64,000 nucleotides of DNA from G963669295 sp963669295 (GTDB lineage: Bacteria; Bacteroidota; Bacteroidia; Flavobacteriales_D; CALLUQ01). The position numbers and the translations under genes were made by a program. Location of the stretch: the NCBI GenBank assembly GCA_963669295.1, contig OY769938.1:5831559-5895558 (forward strand), in the 5' to 3' direction. The notes beneath the pieces are model-generated. The model ran no database searches. It was not told the DNA's origin and saw only the letters and a program-made list of their open reading frames with translations. Shown here one piece after another: positions 9,420 through 18,111 of the stretch (position 1 is the stretch's first letter; every line of letters starts with the position of its first letter).

Positions 9420-10442
9420 CTAGCGTAAAATTAGCTTCAAATGATTCTTCACCACATCTCCCATTGATGTTGATTTCAACATGTCGTCTGATTGATGAAA
9501 GTCTGCCAGTTCCTGTTTCAGTTGATGGGTTTTCTCAGGTGTAGACAAAGTGTCTTCCTGCATGCAGTCTATAAGATCTTTTAAGCGATAGCGTGACGAT
9601 TTTAAACGACGTGCAATAAGGGTACGTTCTTCATGTTGGTACTGCCGTGCTGTTTCTATATTGATGTGTTCCAGGCACAGTTTAACAATGGGATTATTTT
9701 CTTTAAAGTATTGTGGCAGGTACATGGTTTTCTTGCCTTCATACGATTGTTGATCGAAGTCGATGGCACGCACACGGTATTGCTCAGCATCAAAGTCTGG
9801 CGTAATGTCGAGCACGTAATTATAAGATCGCATATCGCCCAATAAACGCACAAAACATCGCTCGTTAAACTTCACAAACTCCTTGGCCAATCGCACATGA
9901 TTTACAGTGGGGCGATCGAGGTAATCGTTAATGAATTGATCGCCTGGGATACCCGCAATGTGCTCCTCAATCAAGGTGTCGCTATCCACAAAATAGTTGA
10001 TGCGGTTAGGTGAAAGAATATGTTCTAAATCCAGCCCATAGATACGAGAAGCATCTGTTTTCTTCACATAGAAGTAATCATAGTTATCGTTGTATAGATT
10101 CACAATCTTAATTCGGAAAGGCTTAGAATTTCCAAAGGTACAGTAGTCGATGCGGTCTACTTTTAGGTGAGGCAATGCTCGAGTGTCTCCTCCTGCTTTC
10201 AGCAGCGCATAAATCATGGTCAATCCCTTATCGAGGTTTTCGTGGGTGGTGTGGTCATACAGCATGCTTTCCCACAAGGTATCGTTACCATCTTTATCGG
10301 TTAGCGGAAAGCTTTCGCGTGCCGACCCCAATAGGTCGTTATAGTTTACCGGCAGCTTAATGGCTCTGCCATACTCTTCGACATAGGCATGCAGCTTGGG
10401 GTTTACCTTGTACAACGGCTTCTTCTTCGAAATTTCGTTCAT
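9420..10442 (-). CDS. Unknown protein with a kinase-like GD..N..DFD signature
   Basis: 340 aa, soluble, no signal peptide. I do not recognise a named family. The segment LLGDMRSYNYVL followed about 25 residues later by AIDFDQQSYEG resembles the catalytic (GDxxxxNxxx) and metal-binding (DFD) loops of protein-kinase-like or aminoglycoside-phosphotransferase-like folds. The DFYVKKTDASRIY-type N-terminal region could supply the lysine. It is highly charged at the C terminus (helical, E/K/R-rich). It is divergent from the membrane protein at 10521 and convergent with the patatin. Phosphotransferase function is inference only. Confidence 0.6.
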   Translation of the reverse strand: MNEISKKKPLYKVNPKLHAYVEEYGRAIKLPVNYNDLLGSARESFPLTDKDGNDTLWESMLYDHTTHENLDKGLTMIYALLKAGGDTRALPHLKVDRIDYCTFGNSKPFRIKIVNLYNDNYDYFYVKKTDASRIYGLDLEHILSPNRINYFVDSDTLIEEHIAGIPGDQFINDYLDRPTVNHVRLAKEFVKFNERCFVRLLGDMRSYNYVLDITPDFDAEQYRVRAIDFDQQSYEGKKTMYLPQYFKENNPIVKLCLEHINIETARQYQHEERTLIARRLKSSRYRLKDLIDCMQEDTLSTPEKTHQLKQELADFHQSDDMLKSTSMGDVVKNHLKLILR

Positions 10443-10520
10443 GAACGAAAGTTAACTAATCCACCTTAAATATTGGTGAGTGTAACAGAAATACTTATTA
10501 TTGAAAAGGAAACTATCTGC

Positions 10521-11219
10521 ATGAAGAAAGCACTGAAAAAAAACATCTTTTACTTGTCGATTATCCTTGTATTAATAGTGGTGGCACTCAAATTGTTTGC
10601 CCCCGCTGTTTATGCTGTTATTATTCGTGAAGGCAAGTTTTTGGAAACCACCCAGTGCATTGTATATTTCGCTGCTTTTGTAATGGCCATAGTAGTAGCG
10701 TGGCGGTTTTGGAAAGAGCGGCATTTTTTGCTCCTTGCCGGATATGCTTTGTTAGGCTTGGGGCTTTTCTTTGTAAGTATGGAAGAGATTAGTTGGGGAC
10801 AAGGGTTGTTTCATTTTGAACAACCTGAGTATTTTGAGGAGCACAATGTGCAAAATGAGTTTACCCTCCATAACCTGGATACGGTGCAACCCTATCTTAT
10901 TCGTGCTTACATGGCCATCGGTTTTTTGGGCGCTTTTGCCTGGTTGCTATTCCCCAAAAGACTACAGCAGCAAAAAATTTGGCGTTACCTCATTCCTGAA
11001 AAGCACCTGTTGATGTACTTTTTACCTACTTTTTTTATATACCTGTACCTTGAATTTGCACCTGGTATTGAGTCGGGTTTTTTCCAACTCGATCACTTCT
11101 TTGTAGCCCGCGACCAGGAACCTCCAGAACTGTTATTATCGATGGGTTTTTTCTTTTTTGTGTTGGGCAATTGGATGCAATTGAAGCGCGATCAAAGCAC
11201 TGGTTCTTCTTCACTGTAA
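10521..11219 (+). CDS. Polytopic membrane protein with EEISWGQ motif, function unknown
   Basis: 232 aa from the ATG at 10521 (MKKALKKN); an upstream in-frame TTG at 10473 gives a longer, less likely start. Five to six hydrophobic segments can be seen (about 10-30, 40-60, 68-85, 125-145, 155-175 and 205-222). Between segments three and four lies a polar conserved-looking stretch, SMEEISWGQ followed by HNVQNEFTLHNLD, which I recall from uncharacterised membrane proteins. No enzymatic motif is evident. The 3' end overlaps the convergent lipoprotein gene by 28 bp. Confidence 0.75.
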   Translation: MKKALKKNIFYLSIILVLIVVALKLFAPAVYAVIIREGKFLETTQCIVYFAAFVMAIVVAWRFWKERHFLLLAGYALLGLGLFFVSMEEISWGQGLFHFEQPEYFEEHNVQNEFTLHNLDTVQPYLIRAYMAIGFLGAFAWLLFPKRLQQQKIWRYLIPEKHLLMYFLPTFFIYLYLEFAPGIESGFFQLDHFFVARDQEPPELLLSMGFFFFVLGNWMQLKRDQSTGSSSL

Positions 11220-11749
11220 TACCAGTATACCTCTATTTCTGAACACAAGTAATTGTTCCAATCGTAACAAATAAACACTACATCCATATTGTTTCTGGTG
11301 TATTCATAATTATCGGCACTTACATAATTTTGAGGGCCAAATTGCTCAAAGATATCATCCCTTTGCTTTCCTAGCCACTCTATCTTCTTGTCTGTTACTC
11401 CTTTTGATTTAAGGATGTTAATGGTTGCATCTGCTTCTTCTATTAGGGTAGTTACAATGGTAATGCCTTCAATTTGCTCGCTTTCCCTGTTGTAGGTAGC
11501 ACGGGCGTATCGGTCTCCATTTTTCTCGAAGTATACCGATACAAAGTCGTATACTGTTTCGCCATCGCTACCATCGTTTAAATCAACCTGTGTAGGCTCT
11601 CCCAATACAGCATACAATGCATCAATTTTGTCGCCATAGTTTACCCCCAAAAAGGTGTTGAACAATTCAATGGTTTCTTTCTTTTCAGTGCCACATCCCA
11701 TCAATTGTATAACTGTGGCTATGGCAATACTCCAAATCAATGTTTTCAT
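11192..11749 (-). CDS. Small lipoprotein, unknown function
   Basis: 185 aa from the ATG at 11749, chosen because MKTLIWSIAIATVIQLMGC is a complete signal peptide with lipobox LMGC. Longer in-frame starts up to 11821 would put 24 residues before it. The mature protein has a central segment (NYGDKIDALYAVLGEPTQ) like the short repeat of BamE/SmpA-type folds that compare a parameter to a table, but I cannot assign it. No neighbours on the same strand; its 3' end overlaps that of the gene at 10521-11219. Confidence 0.7.
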   Translation of the reverse strand: MKTLIWSIAIATVIQLMGCGTEKKETIELFNTFLGVNYGDKIDALYAVLGEPTQVDLNDGSDGETVYDFVSVYFEKNGDRYARATYNRESEQIEGITIVTTLIEEADATINILKSKGVTDKKIEWLGKQRDDIFEQFGPQNYVSADNYEYTRNNMDVVFICYDWNNYLCSEIEVYWYYSEEEPVL

Positions 11750-11869
11750 GCTTACAATATACACATCCCTTGTTATTTTATTAGATGGGCGCACAGTGAA
11801 TTTACTCGTTACGCATAACAAAAAAAGGTTTTATGCGTTTATATAAATAGATACAAATCAACTCGTTAG

Positions 11870-12262
11870 ATGGAGCAATTCAAATCCGGCATATACGCTT
11901 TCCTAAAGAAACCAGGCATTGCCATTGTATTGCTATACGGCATCTATATCATTAGTTTGTTTCGCACTTCTACAGTAGGCAATTCCTCCTTTTTTGATTA
12001 CTTGTTGATTGCCTCCATTTTTGTGTTCCCATTTGCCGTAGCTCAATTTCTCCATCTGCATTGGAAAAAAACAATTAGGAATGCTGTCGTACTGGTAGGT
12101 TCCTGTATTGCCATCTCGCTTACTTTGGCCACCCTGGAAGAACAGGTGCAAAAGACCAAACTCCCCGACCCGAATCAGCACTTCCATACGGAGCGCTGGT
12201 TTCCATTCCAACACCATTCAATGGTATATGTGCCGGGCGAAGGGTGGTTTGGGCACGATTAA
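11870..12262 (+). CDS. Small membrane protein, unknown
   Basis: 130 aa with three predicted membrane segments (about 14-32, 42-62 and 70-90) and a polar C-terminal tail rich in His and aromatic residues (HFHTERWFPFQHHSMVYVPGEGWFGHD region). No family recognised. The stop is 37 bp upstream of the archaemetzincin-like gene, so the two may be co-transcribed. The ATG at 11870 is the first in the frame and no shorter start is favoured. Confidence 0.65.
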   Translation: MEQFKSGIYAFLKKPGIAIVLLYGIYIISLFRTSTVGNSSFFDYLLIASIFVFPFAVAQFLHLHWKKTIRNAVVLVGSCIAISLTLATLEEQVQKTKLPDPNQHFHTERWFPFQHHSMVYVPGEGWFGHD

Positions 12263-12299
12263 TGCAAGTGTTACCATAACACTTGATCAAAAACAAAGT

Positions 12300-12947
12300 A
12301 TGAAGCGTAAATTCACATACGCCATCCTCTTATTGGAACTACTGATGATTGCCTTAATGGGCATCGGATATCAGCTTTATGAAATACACCGTTTCAAAGG
12401 CAAGGTATGCCTGGTACCATTGGGTGAAATTGACCGATCAGATGTGTACATTGCTGAAGCAAGCATTGAAACATTTTATGGGTTTGATGTTGATGTATTG
12501 CCTGAACGTGCTTTGCCCGCACAAGCATGGCATGCCCCCCGGAAACGGTATAAGGCCGACGACTTGTTGCTGTATCTTAAGCAAATTAAGCCGGAAGGGT
12601 ACAACAAAATTATTGGCATTACCACCTACGATATTGCTACTAATACAGAAGAACATGCCAATTGGGGCATTATGGGACTGGCTACTGTAGCCGGTGAAAG
12701 TGGTATTGTTTCTACCTATCGCTTGCGCAAGCACAAGGTAAGTTCCGAATTATTCGAAAGCAGGCTTACCCGTGTTACCTTGCATGAAATGGGCCATACG
12801 CTGGGCTTAAAGCATTGTACTAGCAATACCAAGTATTGTCTACTCAACAACGCAGGAGGCACTGTGATTTCGGTGAACGATAAAGTAAAGCTTTGCGACT
12901 ATTGCCGAAAAAAAATCAACTACGTATGGCAAAGAAAGCAACCATAG
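12300..12947 (+). CDS. Archaemetzincin-like zinc metallopeptidase, variant motif
   Basis: 215 aa from ATG 12300 (MKRKFTYAILLLELLM), giving an N-terminal membrane anchor or signal. The zinc site HEMGHTLGLKHC matches HExxHxxGxxHC, and a later CDYC supplies the CxxC pair typical of archaemetzincins. Two departures from the usual pattern stand out: the spacing from the first Cys to the next is six residues (CTSNTKYC) instead of four, and the residue pair after it is LL where the family has x-M. Archaemetzincins are poorly characterised aminopeptidases. The membrane anchor suggests action on the outside of the inner membrane. Co-transcription with 11870-12262 is likely. Confidence 0.82.
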   Translation: MKRKFTYAILLLELLMIALMGIGYQLYEIHRFKGKVCLVPLGEIDRSDVYIAEASIETFYGFDVDVLPERALPAQAWHAPRKRYKADDLLLYLKQIKPEGYNKIIGITTYDIATNTEEHANWGIMGLATVAGESGIVSTYRLRKHKVSSELFESRLTRVTLHEMGHTLGLKHCTSNTKYCLLNNAGGTVISVNDKVKLCDYCRKKINYVWQRKQP

Positions 12948-12991
12948 TGACTGCTGTTGCCTCATTATTTTTTTGATCGTCATTGATTATG

Positions 12992-13015
12992 ACTTCAAAA
13001 TGCTATTTTTGAAGT
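12992..13015 (+). promoter_or_regulatory. Perfect inverted repeat over a -7 box, upstream of DUF389
   Basis: ACTTCAAAA (12992-13000) and TTTTGAAGT (13007-13015) form a perfect 9-bp inverted repeat with a 6-nt spacer. A TAnnTTTG box, TATTTTTG, sits inside it at 13004-13011, only 5 nt before the GTG start at 13017. This could be a repressor site across the promoter. It is not followed by a T run on the plus strand, so a terminator is less likely. Confidence 0.5.
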
Positions 13016-13016
13016 T

Positions 13017-14498
13017 GTGAGCGAAGAAAAAGAACCATACGAAAGCACCCCTATTCCCGACCCCACTGAACCCGACCGTTCGCAGGAAGAGTTGTTCAAA
13101 GAAGAAATGAAAGTAAACCTTGGCGGGTTGCTGAAAAATCTTTGGGCATTCATCAAAGACGTACTCAACATTAAGGATGAGGTTGATGTACCAAGCAGCA
13201 TTGTTAGTATTAAGAAAGACATTGATTTTCGGGGGTATAATATTTGGATTCTGGTATGCTCCATTATTATTGCCTCTATTGGGTTGAATACCAATTCCAC
13301 AGCTGTCATTATTGGTGCCATGTTGATATCTCCATTGATGGGTCCCATTCTTGGACTAGGATTAGGAGTTGGCACCAATGACATGCGTACCCTTATTCGC
13401 TCGTTGAAAGGATATGGTATTGCAGTAGGGGTAAGTGTGTTGGCATCGTTTGTTTATTTTAAGCTTTCGCCATTAAAAGATGCTACTCCAGAACTGATTG
13501 CACGTACCAGCCCTACCATTTTGGATGTGGTAGTTGCTTCGTTTGGTGGATTGGCAGGCATTATTGCCGGTGCACGATCGGAAAAAAGCAATGTGGTGCC
13601 AGGTGTAGCTATTGCCACTGCTTTAATGCCACCGCTCTGTACAACCGGTTATGGGTTGGCGGTAGGCAACTACAGTTTCTTTATGGGAGCGTTGTACTTA
13701 TTTTTACTCAACAGCGTATTCATTTTTATCCCTACAGTAATTGCTGTACGCTACCTCAATTTTCCTAAAGTGGAATTCATTGACCCCAAATGGGAACGCA
13801 AAATAAAGCTGGGCATTGCCGGATTCTTGCTACTGGTTATTATTCCCAGTGGATTTATCTTTTGGGATGTAATCAAAGAATCGTCGTTTACCCAACGGAG
13901 CGAAGCCTTTATTACTGAACATGTAAAATTCAAAGGCACCAGCATCATCAACCAAAAAATTATCTTTAACGATAGCATTCAAAGCATCGAGATTTTCACC
14001 ATGGGTGAAGAAATTCCTAAAAGGGTAATCGATAGTTTGAAAGGAATTATGATTGGTTCGGGTTTTGACAAAGAAACCATTCTCGATATTCACCAACCCA
14101 ACTATCAAACAGATAATGCTGCTTTAAAAGGTGAGTTGAGTCAGGAATTACGTGTTGGCATTATTGAGGAAATGTTTGAAAAAAATGAGGAGCGTTTGAA
14201 GGAAAAGGAAATCCAAATTATTGCTTTACAAGCCGAGTTAGATTTGTTACAAAAAGCCAACATTCCTTTTGAAGACATTCGAGAAGAACTGAAGGTAGAA
14301 TACAAAGAAATAGACAAGCTGGCTTATGCCCCATCTATTGAAACCGATATGCAACAACGCATGGATACTATTCCCACATTCATGGTATCGTGGAAAGAGC
14401 CAATTACCCTAATGCACAGAGCCAATCAGCAAGCAAAACTACAGGAGTTTTTAAAGGTACGATTGAAACTTGATACCTGTAGGGTCATCGACTTCTGA
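13017..14498 (+). CDS. DUF389 (TIGR00341-type) multi-pass membrane protein
   Basis: 493 aa with GTG start. A charged N terminus is followed by the DUF389 membrane core (about 75-285): SIGLNTNSTAVIIGAMLISPLMGPI and TALMPPLCTTGYGLA are the family's most conserved stretches (the first quoted in part: NSTAVIIGAMLISPLMGPI). The C-terminal half (about 290-493) is soluble with a coiled-coil stretch near 385-420. The family's function is unknown; a transporter or channel has been suggested. The gene appears monocistronic, and its promoter box lies almost at the start codon (leaderless mRNA). Confidence 0.85.
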   Translation: MSEEKEPYESTPIPDPTEPDRSQEELFKEEMKVNLGGLLKNLWAFIKDVLNIKDEVDVPSSIVSIKKDIDFRGYNIWILVCSIIIASIGLNTNSTAVIIGAMLISPLMGPILGLGLGVGTNDMRTLIRSLKGYGIAVGVSVLASFVYFKLSPLKDATPELIARTSPTILDVVVASFGGLAGIIAGARSEKSNVVPGVAIATALMPPLCTTGYGLAVGNYSFFMGALYLFLLNSVFIFIPTVIAVRYLNFPKVEFIDPKWERKIKLGIAGFLLLVIIPSGFIFWDVIKESSFTQRSEAFITEHVKFKGTSIINQKIIFNDSIQSIEIFTMGEEIPKRVIDSLKGIMIGSGFDKETILDIHQPNYQTDNAALKGELSQELRVGIIEEMFEKNEERLKEKEIQIIALQAELDLLQKANIPFEDIREELKVEYKEIDKLAYAPSIETDMQQRMDTIPTFMVSWKEPITLMHRANQQAKLQEFLKVRLKLDTCRVIDF

Positions 14499-14549
14499 TT
14501 GTATGCCCTCCTTTCTTTTAAGAATATTATTGTATCTTTAGTTGACTTA

Positions 14550-14583
14550 GATTCCGATAGGAATCGGGAGGAATCCGCGCGGA
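14550..14583. repeat. Two small palindromes between DUF389 and the cyclase gene
   Basis: GATTCC-gata-GGAATC (14550-14565) and TCCGCGCGGA (14574-14583) lie side by side. They may be a stem-loop of the DUF389 3' UTR or a short interspersed palindrome. No T run follows, so a terminator role is not supported. Confidence 0.4.
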
Positions 14584-14622
14584 GAAGCGAAGGCATTCAT
14601 TCGCAGCATATTAGTAGTTAAT

Positions 14623-17600
14623 TTGCGTACATTCATTGCAAAATATCATTTCTTGCAACTGCCTGTTGTTTTGCTATTCCTATTGTTGCATTTTACGGGA
14701 TATGGCCAATCTGGAAACCCCTATATTACCAATTATAATCTTAGTGAAGCTACCATCGATAACCAGGTGTGGGCCATTGCTCAAAACGGTGAAGGCATTA
14801 TGCTTTTTGCTAACCGGAGAGGAGTACTCACCTATGATGGAAGTGAGTGGAACTACATAGCAACCGATGGCTTTCCTTACGCCATTGTAGAAGAGCCTCA
14901 AACTGGATTAATTCTTATTGGTTGCGACGAAAGCTTTGGTTATCTCGAAAAAGATCTTGTAGGCAGCTACCACTACCATTCCATGTCAGATTCGTTGTCG
15001 GATGTTGGTGAAATCAGTCAAATTGAGTTAACGCCTGAGCACATGTATTTCTACAGTAGCCAGAGTATTACTCGCATAGCTATTAACGACCACAGCGATG
15101 TACACCAGTGGCGCCATAATGTTTCTGAGCCTTTTACCGGGTTGATTAACTACAAGGGTAAACTGTATGTTAATGTAACCAAACTGGGACTTCACGAGCT
15201 TACCGACAACCTGTTAAAACCCATTTCCAATGGCGATGTACTTGCCACTAGTGAGGTATTATTTAATATCCCTTTTAACATTGGGCAAACCCTTGTGGGT
15301 ACCAGCAATAATACATTGTTTTTGTTTAATGGTACCGCATTCACCCCCTACGCCTTAAAAGATTCTACCTATCTCCAGGAAAGTGTGCTTTCTGGAGGCA
15401 TTAGCCTGAACGATGATGAATTTGCCATCGCCACATTAACCGGTGGGTGTATGCTGGTAAATAAGTTTACTGGAAAAACAACTTACACGGTGAACTATCA
15501 AACAGGATTGCCCGACGATGAGATTTATGCCATGGGCATTGATGTGAATAGAGGGTTGTGGGTATCTCACGAGTTTGGCATTAGTCGTATTGCCCATACT
15601 CTACCCGTAAAGAGCTTTAACTCTTACCCAGGGCTCGAAGGCAATTTAATTGCTGTAATGGATTTCGATAGCACGGTATATGTGTCGACCAGTGAAGGTG
15701 TTTTTTACTTGCAGAAAACGGAGAATTTCGAAGAAATTAAAGTGCTAATAAAAAACAAGCCGGTACCCGAAGAGGAAACAATTATTCCAGAAGAAGAAAC
15801 CATTCCTGTTGAAGAGGAAAGTACTACTGCTGTACCGGTTAAATCGAAAAAAGAACAGCGGAAGGAAAAGCGACAACAACGCAAAGAAGAACGCAAGCGC
15901 AAGAAAGAAGAAAAACGTAGGGACAAGCAAAATAAAGACGAACCTAAGGAAGAAGCCCCCATTGTTGAAACTCCCCCGGAAGTAACCGATAGTAGTACTA
16001 CAATATCAGTACCCGAAAGCGTAGTGGCTGTGGCTCCAGTTGCCGAATATGCCTACAAGAAAATTTATGCTTTGCAATCCATAAGCCATGTGTTTAAAAA
16101 GGTAGAAGGGTTAGACGAGAAATGTAGGCAATTGGTAAAGTACAACAATCGTTTGCTGGTAGCCGCCAATACTGGTTTGTATGAAATACAAAACCACGAA
16201 GCTACCCCCATAAAAAAAGGGCGATACATTAATTACATTGCTCAACAACATGAAACATCCCGTTTCTTTATTGGCGCAGCCGATGGGGTATTTTCAGTGG
16301 TGTTCAATGGCACCTCCTGGGATACGGAAGAATACTTCGACGATTTTGGGGAAAACATTTATTCTATTGCAGAAGAAGAACCACAACGGTTGTGGCTGGG
16401 AGGCGAAAATGTAGCTTACCTTATTCAACTCGATCGGCAAGCACATCCTATTACCATTACTCCCTATTATTTTGACAACGATTTTTCGGAGCGCATTTTA
16501 GTGCGACGCATTTTTGAATTGCCCTTCTTCTTTTTATCGTCAGGCATTTATAGCTACGATAGTAATAACGACTCTATTCAGTACAACGAAAACGCCAATG
16601 CCAACTTCCCGATTAACTCCAAGTACATTTTTTCGCAAGAGGAAATTACCTGGGTATTTGACGGACGCGAATGGACCAGCATGACCAATACTGCACAAAG
16701 CCATGCTTTTAACGAAAAATACCTGGAGCTCATCGATGATGTGCAACACATTTATGTAGACGAGTGGAAAAATGTTTGGGTGATTGGCAACAATACTTTG
16801 CACAAGATTGAGCAACGCGACATTGTTGATCGGGAAGAGGCTTTTAGTGTATTTATCAAGGAAATTGCCAGTGGTGATACTACTTTCACTCGTGAAGAAT
16901 TGCTTACACTACATTATGACAACAACTCGTTGGAATTCCGTATTATGGCACCGTACTACATCAAGTCGGATGGTACTGAATATCAATACTTGCTAGAGGG
17001 TTTATCGCAAAGCAACTGGTCGAAATGGAGCAGTAACTCCACGATCAGTTTTCCCTTTTTACCTCCTGGCAACTATCAACTGCATGTGCGTGCTAAAAAC
17101 ATCCTTGGGCAGGTAACTGAAGATGAAGTTATCGCCTTTAATATTGAAGCTCCCTTTTGGAAGTCGCGTTGGATTTATTTGCTGTATGCCCTGGGGGGTA
17201 TTGTATTGCTGTATCTTGTTATTAAAGTACGTGAACGCAATTTGCAACGGCAACGCAGATTACTTGAGGATAAAGTTTTGTTGCGCACCCAACAGTTGGA
17301 GGAAGAGCGGAAGAAATCAGAAGCTTTGCTCTTAAATATTTTGCCGGCAGAAACTGCGGAAGAATTAAAAACCAAGGGCAAAGCTACCGCCAAGCAATAC
17401 AATCTCACAACTGTATTGTTTACCGACTTTAAAGGATTCACTAAGATTGCCGAAGCCATTAAGCCCTCAGAATTGGTAAAAGAGCTCGATGCTTGTTTTG
17501 TGAAGTTTGATGAAATTGTTGAACGCTACCGCATCGAAAAAATTAAAACCATTGGCGATGCTTATATGTGCGCTGGGGGCATTCCAAAGCCCGATCAAAA

Positions 17601-18033
17601 CAACCCTATTTTAGTCACCCTTGCTGCCCTGGAAATTTGTGCCTTTGTAGATAGTATTGCAGCAGAAAAAAGGCAACAAAACATCGATTATTGGCAGTTG
17701 CGCCTGGGCATTCATACCGGGCCAATTATTGCTGGTGTAGTAGGAAAAAACAAATTTGCCTACGACATTTGGGGCGATACCGTAAACACTGCTGCACGTA
17801 TGGAAAGTAGCGGTGAGCCAGGCAAGGTCAATGTTTCAGGGTTTACCTACGAGTTAATTAAGCCCTATTTTGAGTGCTCGCATCGAGGTAAAGTAGAAGC
17901 CAAAGATAAAGGCAAGGTAGACATGTATTTTGTGGAGCGTATTAAAGAAAAGTATGCTGCTGATGCAGCAGGTACAGAACCCAATGAACTGCTTAAAGAT
18001 ATGCTTGAATTAACCGATGGCATGACCAACTAA
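14623..18033 (+). CDS. Periplasmic propeller / Y_Y_Y sensor fused to class III adenylate cyclase
   Basis: 1136 aa. Signal peptide at 1-28 (ending TGYGQ), propeller of two-component-regulator type (about 30-740), Y_Y_Y domain (about 745-850), one membrane helix (about 848-868), coiled coil, then a cyclase catalytic domain (about 925-1110). Metal-binding Asp are D935 (FTDFKGFT) and D979 (TIGDAYM). K975 (KIKTIGD) and D1048 (YDIWGD) are the residues that select adenine, so the product should be cAMP. An insertion at about 378-446 is acidic and then extremely K/R/E-rich. The start is a TTG; it partly overlaps a TTAATTTG that could be a promoter box, so the true start may be a little downstream. 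Confidence 0.88.
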   Translation: MRTFIAKYHFLQLPVVLLFLLLHFTGYGQSGNPYITNYNLSEATIDNQVWAIAQNGEGIMLFANRRGVLTYDGSEWNYIATDGFPYAIVEEPQTGLILIGCDESFGYLEKDLVGSYHYHSMSDSLSDVGEISQIELTPEHMYFYSSQSITRIAINDHSDVHQWRHNVSEPFTGLINYKGKLYVNVTKLGLHELTDNLLKPISNGDVLATSEVLFNIPFNIGQTLVGTSNNTLFLFNGTAFTPYALKDSTYLQESVLSGGISLNDDEFAIATLTGGCMLVNKFTGKTTYTVNYQTGLPDDEIYAMGIDVNRGLWVSHEFGISRIAHTLPVKSFNSYPGLEGNLIAVMDFDSTVYVSTSEGVFYLQKTENFEEIKVLIKNKPVPEEETIIPEEETIPVEEESTTAVPVKSKKEQRKEKRQQRKEERKRKKEEKRRDKQNKDEPKEEAPIVETPPEVTDSSTTISVPESVVAVAPVAEYAYKKIYALQSISHVFKKVEGLDEKCRQLVKYNNRLLVAANTGLYEIQNHEATPIKKGRYINYIAQQHETSRFFIGAADGVFSVVFNGTSWDTEEYFDDFGENIYSIAEEEPQRLWLGGENVAYLIQLDRQAHPITITPYYFDNDFSERILVRRIFELPFFFLSSGIYSYDSNNDSIQYNENANANFPINSKYIFSQEEITWVFDGREWTSMTNTAQSHAFNEKYLELIDDVQHIYVDEWKNVWVIGNNTLHKIEQRDIVDREEAFSVFIKEIASGDTTFTREELLTLHYDNNSLEFRIMAPYYIKSDGTEYQYLLEGLSQSNWSKWSSNSTISFPFLPPGNYQLHVRAKNILGQVTEDEVIAFNIEAPFWKSRWIYLLYALGGIVLLYLVIKVRERNLQRQRRLLEDKVLLRTQQLEEERKKSEALLLNILPAETAEELKTKGKATAKQYNLTTVLFTDFKGFTKIAEAIKPSELVKELDACFVKFDEIVERYRIEKIKTIGDAYMCAGGIPKPDQNNPILVTLAALEICAFVDSIAAEKRQQNIDYWQLRLGIHTGPIIAGVVGKNKFAYDIWGDTVNTAARMESSGEPGKVNVSGFTYELIKPYFECSHRGKVEAKDKGKVDMYFVERIKEKYAADAAGTEPNELLKDMLELTDGMTN

Positions 18034-18111
18034 AGTGAATAATAGGGTGCTGCCCTACTCCATTGCACAAAAAAATGCTATTTTAAGCCCTCATCCTTTG
18101 AAACACTGCTT

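Noticed and set aside
13830..14108. Antisense ORF in DUF389
   Set aside because: Shadow of the DUF389 coding frame; no start context or motif.
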